Assembly (NCBI GenBank): GCA_030628325.1
Contig: DAOVRB010000065.1
Span: 1-6,452 of the forward strand
Source: Methanomicrobiaceae archaeon
GTDB lineage: Archaea > Halobacteriota > Methanomicrobia > Methanomicrobiales > Methanomicrobiaceae
Direction of reading: 5' to 3'
DNA length: 6,452 nt
Positions within the stretch are counted from its first letter, which is position 1, and every line of letters starts with the position of its first letter. Under the pieces are notes generated by a model. That model did not search any database and was not told the DNA's origin. It was given only the letters and a program-made list of their open reading frames with translations. The position numbers were made by a program, and so were the translations under genes. Below, piece after piece: positions 1 through 6,246 of this stretch.

Positions 1-1163
1 TGACATATGTCATTGCACGTGCGCTTGACCATGTGAGCTATTCACAGCTTGGGAAGGCGGGTGCCGATATTGTTCTCTATCCGCAGGAAGTATTTGCCCA
101 GACTGCGATTCATCACGTGCGGAGGCTGCATTCATCACGCCTTGCAAGAAAACTCGTTGACATGTTATCCTCATGGGAAGGGACACTCGGAATTGTCACA
201 CATACCAACCCTGATCCGGATGCGATATCAAGTGCTATGGCACTCTGTGCAATTGGTAATATGGCAAGTGGTGGTAAACTTGACTGCAGAATTCTTTATG
301 ATGGTAAAATCGGCCACCAGGAGAACCGTGCTTTTGTGAATCTGCTTGACATCCAGATGGAGCGTGTGACGCCGGAAATAATGGAAGAATGCAATTATCT
401 TGCACTGGTGGACTCGAGCAGCCCCGGGTGCAATAACGTGCTTAATACGGGCACTCATGTTGATATTATCATAGATCACCACAAAACTGCCGAATGCCAG
501 AATAATTCAGCATTCGTTGATGTGAGACCCGGTATGGGTGCAACTGCCAGTATTATGACCCAGTATCTGCAGGAACTGGATATGCCTGTGGACAAAAAAG
601 TGGCAACAGCACTTCTGTATGGTATCAGGGCTGACACCAAAGGGTTCCGGCGCAACACAACGCCACAGGATCTGAACTATGCTGCTTTCCTCCAGCCACT
701 CACTGATAGTGAACTCTTAGATAAGATCATCTCACCCTCAATGTCCCAGGAGACCCTTGGGGTGCTTGGGAATGCAATCAGAAACAGGAGAATCATCAGC
801 GGATATCTCTTCTCAAATGTGGGCTATATAAGAAACCGGGATGCACTCCCGCAGGCTGCGGATCTTTTAATTCAGCTTGAGGGTGTCAACACTGCTCTCG
901 TATACGGGATTAATGATAAGAATATTATTTTTTCTGCCAGAAACAAGGATATCCGGCTTCACATCGGGAAGGTCATGGATGAGGCTTTCTCAGAAATGGG
1001 AGAGGCGGGGGGACATGCCGGCATGGCGGCGGCAGTTATCCCGCTCAAATATTTCAATATGGTGAAGAACAAGGAGGATCTTCTTGCGCTTGTTATTGAC
1101 CCGATTTTAAAGAAATTTATGGACCTCGTGGATCTTGACGAAGAGGAAATAAATGAGATTTGA
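1..1163 (+). CDS. TrkA_N-DHH/DHHA1 phosphoesterase, 5' end outside window
   Basis: C-terminal part of a DHH-superfamily phosphoesterase (RecJ/NrnA-like), expected to be a soluble metal-dependent enzyme cleaving phosphodiester or phosphomonoester bonds in short nucleotides. Motifs seen: HTNPDPDA at nt 201-224 (metal-binding motif I), Asp at 411-413 in VDSSSPG (motif II), the DHH triad at 474-482, and GGHAGMAAA around 1008-1034 (DHHA1 substrate-binding loop). The frame is open to the left edge with no stop (first full codon at 3). The residues before and after the GTG at 33 read like the end of a Rossmann-type TrkA_N/RCK domain (VIARALD, then GADIVLYPQEV), so that GTG is very probably internal. 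TrkA_N-DHH fusions are known in methanogenic archaea; whether this one binds a nucleotide or regulates anything is unknown. It overlaps the next gene by 11 bases. The DHH assignment is strong; the exact substrate cannot be read from sequence. Confidence 0.9.
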   Translation, partial: TYVIARALDHVSYSQLGKAGADIVLYPQEVFAQTAIHHVRRLHSSRLARKLVDMLSSWEGTLGIVTHTNPDPDAISSAMALCAIGNMASGGKLDCRILYDGKIGHQENRAFVNLLDIQMERVTPEIMEECNYLALVDSSSPGCNNVLNTGTHVDIIIDHHKTAECQNNSAFVDVRPGMGATASIMTQYLQELDMPVDKKVATALLYGIRADTKGFRRNTTPQDLNYAAFLQPLTDSELLDKIISPSMSQETLGVLGNAIRNRRIISGYLFSNVGYIRNRDALPQAADLLIQLEGVNTALVYGINDKNIIFSARNKDIRLHIGKVMDEAFSEMGEAGGHAGMAAAVIPLKYFNMVKNKEDLLALVIDPILKKFMDLVDLDEEEINEI

Positions 1164-1773
1164 AGACTGGGAACCTCATTATACAGATATACTCAAACTT
1201 TTTGGCTTTGACCGTGCTGATGACGAGAGGGCAGCTCTTCTGCTCTCAGAACTCGTTGCCGGTGACAGCCTCCCACTGCTTGAAAGTCTCTGCAGAGGAA
1301 AAGATGTCACTGTCTGCGGCAACGCACCGTGCCTGAAAGATGAGCTTGACAGGATCTCCGGGGTTCTCTTTGCTGCCGATGCCGCGGCAGATCTTCTCTT
1401 CAGGAAAGGGATCCGCCCTGATGTGGTATTTACTGATCTTGACGGTGCAGATGACACTTTTGTTGATATGAACAGGGAAGGGACAATAATGGTTGTGCAT
1501 GCCCACGGGGATAATATCCCGCTTCTGAAACACTGGGTGCCACGTTTCTCAGGACCCGTTGTTGCGACCACACAGAGTGCTCCGATTCCCGGTGTTCATA
1601 ATTTTGGCGGGTTTACAGATGGTGACCGGGCAGTATTTACTGCCGATGCCTTAGGGGCGTTGTCAGTCAGGATAATTGGTTTTGACTTAGACGACAGGAC
1701 TGTAGATCCGGTGAAACGGGGCAAACTCATGATTGCAAGAGACCTCCTGGCACTTCTTGGCTATGATATCTGA
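1153..1773 (+). CDS. mptE: MptE-like 6-hydroxymethyl-7,8-dihydropterin diphosphokinase
   Basis: Archaeal (DUF115-related) 6-hydroxymethyl-dihydropterin diphosphokinase, 206 aa. The family transfers diphosphate from ATP to 6-hydroxymethyl-7,8-dihydropterin, on the route to tetrahydromethanopterin, the C1 carrier of methanogenesis. It is unrelated to bacterial FolK. Visible motifs: GNAPC (residues 56-60, phosphate-loop-like), RPDVVFTDLDG (88-98), VVHAHGDN (114-121) and NFGGFTDGDR (150-159), the last three being hallmark stretches of the family. From memory many relatives have ADGA where this protein has ADAA (75-78), possibly a harmless variant. The ATG at 1153 overlaps the upstream stop by 11 bases; a purine-rich AAGAGGAAA just before it may serve as a weak ribosome binding site. 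It probably depends on translation of the upstream gene. The 3' end overlaps the radical SAM gene in the same way. The symbol is given by family resemblance; a nearby DUF115 paralogue with another substrate is the main alternative. Confidence 0.85.
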   Translation: MRFEDWEPHYTDILKLFGFDRADDERAALLLSELVAGDSLPLLESLCRGKDVTVCGNAPCLKDELDRISGVLFAADAAADLLFRKGIRPDVVFTDLDGADDTFVDMNREGTIMVVHAHGDNIPLLKHWVPRFSGPVVATTQSAPIPGVHNFGGFTDGDRAVFTADALGALSVRIIGFDLDDRTVDPVKRGKLMIARDLLALLGYDI

Positions 1774-3406
1774 AGCGTATATCATTGACGGTTATGTGGA
1801 CGAGCCTGCCTGTTTTGGTGTCCCGCCATATATCTCACCTTATGTCCGTTATGTGGCAGGGGTGCTTGCAGAACATGGATATAAGGTTTCTTACTGCACC
1901 ATTGACCAGCTGCGGGCCGACCCGATGCTCTTTGCTCCTATTAGCGCCTCAGATATTGTTGTTATGATCTCGGGCATCACCGTGCCTGGCAAGTATCTCG
2001 GCGGGAAACCTGCGACCCTTACGGATATCCGGCAGATTGGTGCCATGCTCAGACACCCGGTATCCTGCCTTGGAGGGCCGGTCACGTTCGGCTATGCATC
2101 CGGTGGCGGTGAGGTGGCAGTCCGTCAGGCGATGATGGGTTTTGATCATCTGCTGGAGGGTGAGATTGCATCAGCACTGGATTCACTCTTAAACGGTGGT
2201 GAACCGTCAGGTACTCTGGACTATAATGATATTGACCGCTGGAGTGTGTCAGGGAGCGGGATTGTGACACAGCACCCCTCATTTCCGCATCTCCTCTGCG
2301 AGATGGAGACGGCAAGGGGATGTTCACGTTCTGTTGCAGGCGGGTGTTCTTTCTGCACAGAGACTCTGTATGGCCTTCCACGCTTTCGGACTCCGGAGGG
2401 TGTTGCCTGTGAGGCGGAGGCCCTGTACAGGTCCGGGATTCTGTATTTCCGCCTTGGAAGGCAGCCTGATCTCCTGACCTATGGTGCCGGTGGCGGGGAG
2501 TTCCCAAAGCCGCGTCCTGATATGCTTGAAAAACTATTTTCCGGTATCAGGAACGCAGCGCCGGATTTAAAGACACTGCATATAGATAATATCAATCCCG
2601 GTACAATTGCCCACCACGAGGATGCTGCCAGAGAAGCTCTCTCTGTAATAGTTCAGGGCCATACACCCGGGGATGTCGGGGCATTTGGGATGGAAAGTGC
2701 GGACCCGGCTGTTATTGCGGCAAACAATCTGAAAGCATATCCTGCGGATGTGATGCGTGCCATTGAGATAGTAAACGAAGTGGGTGGCGGGCGCAAAAAC
2801 GGGATGCCTGAGCTCCTGCCGGGTCTGAACTTTGTGCTTGGCCTGAAGGGGGAGACTGAGGCCACTTATGACTTAAACGAAGCGTTTCTGCAGGAAGTTC
2901 TCAAAAGTGGCCTTATGGTCCGGCGTGTGAACATCCGTCAGCTCATGCCGTTTGAAGGCACTCCTGCCTATGAAGAAAATACACTTGGTCTGTATGCCAC
3001 CCGCTTCAGGGCGTTTAAAGATAAGGTGAGAAGGGAGTTTGATCTTCCCATGCTGCACCGTCTCTTTCCGGCAGGCACCCGTCTCTGTGATGTGATTATT
3101 GAAGAGGAGGGGACAACTTCATTTGGCAGGCAGATGGGTTCATACCCGATTCTTGTGGGTATCCCGCAGAAACTGACCAAGGATACGGTTACGGATGTGG
3201 TCGTGGTGGATCACGGTTACCGCTCAATAACCGCTCTTACCTGCCCTGTTGAAATAAACAGTCTCCCTATATCTGCATTAAAGTGGATATCCGGAATCGG
3301 GAAGAAAAAAGCAGCAAACATCGCATCAAAACGGCCGTTTTCATCGCTGGATGAGTTTCTGGCAGTCGCCGGAGAGAGTCCTGTCTGGGAATATCTTTCA
3401 TTTTGA
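1763..3406 (+). CDS. Radical SAM enzyme with C-terminal helix-hairpin-helix (COG1031-like)
   Basis: Radical SAM protein of 547 aa with unknown reaction. The N-terminal part (residues 1-160) opens with IDGYVDEPACFGVPPYISPY and resembles the B12-binding-like fold common before radical SAM domains. The radical SAM core follows, with a cysteine cluster at C187, C195 and C198 in ETARGC...GGCSFC. The spacing is CX7CX2C rather than the usual CX3CX2C; this longer loop is what I associate with the archaeal COG1031 family. Residues of about 455-500 (YPILVGIP, DVVVVDHGYRS) could form a small beta domain. The end carries a helix-hairpin-helix (SGIGKKKAANIASKRPF, from about residue 509), hinting at nucleic-acid binding. 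ATG 1763 is preferred over TTG 1733 because family-like sequence begins right after it and it gives an 11-base overlap with mptE, matching the junction upstream. A nucleic-acid-modifying or cofactor-maturing role is inference only. Confidence 0.85.
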   Translation: MISEAYIIDGYVDEPACFGVPPYISPYVRYVAGVLAEHGYKVSYCTIDQLRADPMLFAPISASDIVVMISGITVPGKYLGGKPATLTDIRQIGAMLRHPVSCLGGPVTFGYASGGGEVAVRQAMMGFDHLLEGEIASALDSLLNGGEPSGTLDYNDIDRWSVSGSGIVTQHPSFPHLLCEMETARGCSRSVAGGCSFCTETLYGLPRFRTPEGVACEAEALYRSGILYFRLGRQPDLLTYGAGGGEFPKPRPDMLEKLFSGIRNAAPDLKTLHIDNINPGTIAHHEDAAREALSVIVQGHTPGDVGAFGMESADPAVIAANNLKAYPADVMRAIEIVNEVGGGRKNGMPELLPGLNFVLGLKGETEATYDLNEAFLQEVLKSGLMVRRVNIRQLMPFEGTPAYEENTLGLYATRFRAFKDKVRREFDLPMLHRLFPAGTRLCDVIIEEEGTTSFGRQMGSYPILVGIPQKLTKDTVTDVVVVDHGYRSITALTCPVEINSLPISALKWISGIGKKKAANIASKRPFSSLDEFLAVAGESPVWEYLSF

Positions 3407-3414
3407 GCCAATGG

Positions 3415-3428
3415 AATATTTAAATTTT
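3415..3428 (+). promoter_or_regulatory. TATA-like element upstream of lipoprotein gene
   Basis: AATATTTAAATTTT lies nine bases past the radical SAM stop and matches the archaeal TATA consensus (TTTAWATA-like). The lipoprotein ATG is about 75 bases further on, which would give a leader of roughly 50 bases. The whole intergenic stretch 3407-3500 is AT-rich, and a second weaker candidate (around TAGATAAATTAA, 3455-3466) would fit a leaderless or near-leaderless start, so the choice is uncertain. No Shine-Dalgarno sequence is visible before 3501. Confidence 0.3.
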
Positions 3429-3500
3429 GGGGATTTCCTCGTCATAATTACAATTAGATAAATTAATCACAAATAGGATATTATTATTTAATGATATAAT

Positions 3501-3905
3501 ATGGATGCTAAACTATTGTTAGTAGCTATGTGCATTGTTTGTGTGTTTATGGCAGGATGTACTTCTACACCAACATCAACAGATAGTGATAATAATATTA
3601 AATTAACAGAAACATCAATTGAGCAACCAAAATTCAATATCGGTGATGTTGTACATACATCTAACACAGATGGATTTTTGATAACAGCGCATGATAATGA
3701 AAAAGAGCAATATGAGGTATTAACAGTTACAAAATACAATGATGAATGGGGTTTTTTCTCTGATCAGCTTTATGTTTTGCACATGTCATACAAAAAGGAT
3801 AATGATGACTTCTATTTTGTAGAAGAACATTTTGAGATTGTAGATAAAGATGATGCATTAGCAAAATTACCAGTACATCCAATTACTGTTGTAGACACTC
3901 TATAA
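3501..3905 (+). CDS. Small predicted lipoprotein, function unknown
   Basis: Secreted, membrane-anchored small protein of 134 aa that I do not recognise. Residues 1-19 form a signal peptide (MDAKLLL then a hydrophobic run to VFMAG) ending in a lipobox-like MAGC with Cys20 as predicted lipidation site, followed by a Thr/Ser/Pro-rich linker (TSTPTSTDSD), an arrangement common in methanogen surface lipoproteins. The mature part (about 45-125) is polar with alternating hydrophobic residues (FNIGDVVHT, YEVLTVTKY, WGFFSDQLYVLHMSY), suggesting a small all-beta, SH3-like fold; this is a guess from pattern. It is AT-rich in contrast to the operon before it. ATG 3501 is chosen because the ATG at 3491 runs into a stop after two codons. 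It could be monocistronic; nothing links it to the SIR2 gene except closeness. Confidence 0.75.
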   Translation: MDAKLLLVAMCIVCVFMAGCTSTPTSTDSDNNIKLTETSIEQPKFNIGDVVHTSNTDGFLITAHDNEKEQYEVLTVTKYNDEWGFFSDQLYVLHMSYKKDNDDFYFVEEHFEIVDKDDALAKLPVHPITVVDTL

Positions 3906-3967
3906 ACTAAAAAATAATTATTTTGAACTTTTAAAGGATAATAATAACAGAATAAAATAGGAATTGT

Positions 3968-4249
3968 TCAAAATTTAAGCATTGCAAACACGCGATACAG
4001 AATTCTTTTACTGAATGGTTTAAGACAAAATATCTCAAGAACTTCAGTCCTGTTTATCCAGTCATGAGCTCTTTTTATGCTGAAATTATCACTCAGTTTG
4101 TAGCTGACAAGTGCTTTGAATAGTTTATTAATATCAATACCATTCTTTTTGTGTTTCCCTATAACCTAAGTTCCCAAAGAAATTAGGCGCATGAGATCTA
4201 GCACCTCTAGGATTGTCCTTTGCTTTTTCGTCATCTCCTTTGTCATCAC
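3968..4249 (-). pseudogene. Transposase N-terminal remnant (methanogen IS1634/IS4-like)
   Basis: Read on the minus strand, this stretch gives a protein segment strongly resembling the N-terminal region of transposases frequent in methanogen genomes. Possible starts are GTG 4249-4247 or ATG 4246-4244; the reading runs MTKEMTKKQRTILEVLDLM, then an in-frame TAG (plus coordinates 4166-4168), then KHKKNGIDINKLFKALVSYK, LSDNFSIKRAHDWINR, TEVLEIFCLKPF and SKRILYRVFAML before a TGA at 3968-3970. The segment keeps one frame on both sides of the TAG. The catalytic DDE domain that should follow is absent: sequence below 3968 is plain AT-rich DNA with no continuation. The element is therefore both truncated and interrupted by a stop, and cannot be active. 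The family name is from memory of similar proteins, so the IS family is less certain than the transposase call. Stretch 4250-4357 would be the element's 5' non-coding part. Confidence 0.65.
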
Positions 4250-4357
4250 CCGTCCATCTCTCAAGGTAACCTTTCGCTACTTCTCCAGTTCGAGCAACAC
4301 CCTCAAAAAAAGAAATTAATGAGAAAAAGAGAATAAATTCAACTGATGTAAACCAAA

Positions 4358-4368
4358 AAAATATATAT
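4358..4368 (+). promoter_or_regulatory. TATA-like element for the SIR2 gene
   Basis: An AAAATATATAT run is centred about 30 bases before the SIR2 ATG at 4393. Archaeal transcription usually starts some 22-27 bases after the TATA centre, so the mRNA would begin within a few bases of the ATG, predicting a leaderless or nearly leaderless transcript; no Shine-Dalgarno sequence is present. The core ATATATAT is self-complementary and could also have fired toward the transposase remnant on the other strand. The promoter therefore may derive from the mobile element. Confidence 0.45.
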
Positions 4369-4392
4369 CGGCTGTGTAATAATTTAATTCTA

Positions 4393-6147
4393 ATGGACCC
4401 TATTATCAAATTAGCAGCGAGTGCTTTACCTGGTGAAAAAAAATTTATTTTATTCGCTGGAGCAGGTGTTTCAAAAGATGCTGGTATTCCAACATCTTGG
4501 GAATTAATGTTAAAGACTGCAAAAATTTTCTACGCACAAGAGAACAGTGGCGATGTCTTGGATCAAGATGTAGAAGAATGGTTCAAATCCAGTAAATACG
4601 CTCAGATGGAGTATTCCGAATTAATCAGGGAATTGTATCCTACGAGTTCCGAACAAAGAAATTTCTTAGATAAATGGTTAGGATCAAACGAAATTGGTGA
4701 TGTGCACCGTAGTATCGCTGAACTCGCACGAAAAGATATTATTAGAGGTATTATCACTACAAACTTTGATTCTCTTCTGGAAAGTGCTTTGAAGGAAAAA
4801 GGACTTCGTGTTCAAGTAATTTCCAATGATGAGGATTTAAAAAACAGTGAACCATTTATACAGTGTAAATCCTTCCGAATATATAAACCACATGGAACGA
4901 TTGAACGAGGACAATTAAAAAATACACCTAAAGATTTGGAGTCTTTGTCCTCATTGATGGAAGATGAATTGGTCAGGGTTACTAGTGAACATGCAGTTCT
5001 TGTATTGGGATATTCGGGCAAGGATGATAATATAATAAAAATATTCAAACGAAGGAAAAACTTCTATTATCCGATTTTTTGGGTGAATCCAAGCAAACCC
5101 TCGGAAAAAGTCAAGTTCATTTTTGATGATGACAAAAATATCTTTATCCCTTGTAAAGATGGTGCAAACAAATTCCTGAAAGATTTTCTAGACCTACAAG
5201 ACAAGATTATTGATTTAGCCCCATCCCTTGATATGAATACATCTATTGAAGATTTGCATAAGGCAATATCCAATGAAAAAGAACCAGTGGGTCCAATATT
5301 TAAAGATTATCTCGATGAAGTTTTTCATGAAATGGGAAATATTCAACCGGATTTTTCAAAATATTCAGAACTTGACGAGGCAATTTATATCCAAATTAAT
5401 AACGGAGAAAGAATCACATATCGGTTTATTGAAGCTGCATTAGTTGCAAGCAAATATCAAAATAAAGACGCCATATTTGCGATTTACGACTATTTCGGGC
5501 ATTTTCTTGAATTATATTATGTCCCTGAAAATTTTTCGGGAACATTCAAAAATGAATTTTTTGATGGAAATAAATTTTTGATATATGAAATGTTCGTTAC
5601 GTTCATTGGGACCTTAATAAAATATGAAAGCTGGGATTTGATTGGAGATCTACTGTCAAAAAATTTGTTCATCGACAAACGCGATGAAGGTTACGTTCGC
5701 TTTGAAAAAATCAACTCATATATTCGATCATTAGATCAATTCAGAAATCAACGGTTGGATCTTAAAAGGTGCACAATAACAGGAGACCTCATCAAAGAAC
5801 GCTTCAGTAGTGGTCAACTATCCAAAATACTACCACATAAAGAATTCTTAGAGGCTGATTACCTTCTGTTTCTTCGATCTATAATTGATGGTAAGGAATT
5901 ATGGAGACCCTATTCTTGTATTTATTTTGAGCACAGGGTTCCAAGTATTATGAGAAAATCTGTAGATTATAATTTTACATTAAATTTGTTAAAAGCATTC
6001 AAGCTTAAACAAATAAATGAGTTAAAAGAGAAGATTGCTGAAAATAACCATTTGTTTGAGAAGTCGTTTTCACAACGTTGCTGGGTAGACAATCCATTAT
6101 CTTTTTTTGATATTGACACAATTGGATCGATTAATAATCCTGAATAA
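4393..6147 (+). CDS. SIR2-family protein with unassigned C-terminal domain, candidate defence NADase
   Basis: Intact 584-aa protein with an N-terminal SIR2 domain (about 1-270). Motifs seen: GAGVSKDAGIPTSWE (23-37, NAD-binding loop), TTNFD (122-126), KPHGT with the presumed catalytic His167, and LGYSGKDDN (205-213), typical of the SIR2_2-like branch. No CxxC zinc pairs characteristic of protein deacylases are visible. SIR2 domains of this branch in prokaryotic defence proteins hydrolyse NAD+ to stop phage spread; that activity is inferred here. Residues of about 285-584 are predominantly charged/helical-looking with aromatic-rich stretches (AIYDYFGHFLELYY; WRPYSCIYF at 504-512) and match no domain I can name. 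The APAZ domain of SIR2 proteins paired with short Argonautes is not evident and no pAgo, HerA or Thoeris partner lies within the window. No signal peptide or membrane segment is seen. The gene is AT-rich relative to the operon at 1-3406 and sits beside a dead transposase, consistent with horizontal acquisition. Confidence 0.88.
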   Translation: MDPIIKLAASALPGEKKFILFAGAGVSKDAGIPTSWELMLKTAKIFYAQENSGDVLDQDVEEWFKSSKYAQMEYSELIRELYPTSSEQRNFLDKWLGSNEIGDVHRSIAELARKDIIRGIITTNFDSLLESALKEKGLRVQVISNDEDLKNSEPFIQCKSFRIYKPHGTIERGQLKNTPKDLESLSSLMEDELVRVTSEHAVLVLGYSGKDDNIIKIFKRRKNFYYPIFWVNPSKPSEKVKFIFDDDKNIFIPCKDGANKFLKDFLDLQDKIIDLAPSLDMNTSIEDLHKAISNEKEPVGPIFKDYLDEVFHEMGNIQPDFSKYSELDEAIYIQINNGERITYRFIEAALVASKYQNKDAIFAIYDYFGHFLELYYVPENFSGTFKNEFFDGNKFLIYEMFVTFIGTLIKYESWDLIGDLLSKNLFIDKRDEGYVRFEKINSYIRSLDQFRNQRLDLKRCTITGDLIKERFSSGQLSKILPHKEFLEADYLLFLRSIIDGKELWRPYSCIYFEHRVPSIMRKSVDYNFTLNLLKAFKLKQINELKEKIAENNHLFEKSFSQRCWVDNPLSFFDIDTIGSINNPE

Positions 6148-6151
6148 TCTC

Positions 6152-6208
6152 AGAGATCATTTTTTTGAATTAATTTTTTATAAAGATTGAATATCAAACA
6201 TGATCTCT
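6152..6208. repeat. 9-base inverted repeat after the SIR2 gene
   Basis: AGAGATCAT at 6152-6160 is perfectly complementary to ATGATCTCT at 6200-6208, with 39 AT-rich bases between. The first arm begins four bases after the SIR2 stop. It could be a weak hairpin in the 3' untranslated region, a protein-binding site, or chance in AT-rich DNA. Extension beyond nine bases fails on both sides. Confidence 0.45.
6160..6179 (+). terminator. Oligo-T terminator of the SIR2 transcript
   Basis: Two T runs, seven T at 6160-6166 and six T at 6174-6179, follow the SIR2 stop by 13-32 bases on the coding strand. Archaeal RNA polymerase typically terminates at such U-rich tracts without needing a hairpin, so this is a reasonable 3' end for the SIR2 mRNA. 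Confidence 0.45.
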
Positions 6209-6246
6209 AAATCTAGACTTCGCATATCCGCAAAACATTACGTGAA

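Noticed and set aside
1179..1571. Minus-strand open frame of 130 codons across mptE
   Set aside because: Antisense to a well-supported gene, with serine/arginine-rich low-information sequence typical of a shadow frame.
1733..1762. TTG at 1733 as the radical SAM start
   Set aside because: It adds ten residues with no family resemblance; ATG 1763 directly precedes the conserved N-terminus and reproduces the 11-base overlap seen at the other junction.
2082..2507. Minus-strand open frame of 141 codons across the radical SAM gene
   Set aside because: Rich in His/Pro/Arg/Ser with no recognisable motif, and directly opposite the radical SAM cysteine cluster; a shadow.
3953..4123. Plus-strand open stretch of ~56 codons ending at TAG 4121-4123
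   Set aside because: It has no start near its beginning and lies exactly antisense to the transposase-like reading, so it is most likely a shadow.
3906..4392. Possible tRNA, small RNA or CRISPR repeats in the longest gap
   Set aside because: No cloverleaf, T-loop or regularly spaced direct repeat was seen by eye; the gap is explained by the transposase remnant and AT-rich flanks.
4134..4409. Minus-strand open frame of 91 codons with a hydrophobic stretch (YIFFWF...ISFF) and a charged C-terminus
   Set aside because: It needs a TTG start inside the SIR2 gene, has no internal Met, and overlaps the transposase-like frame, which gives a better family resemblance. Its purine-first codons do look coding-like, so it is not fully excluded.
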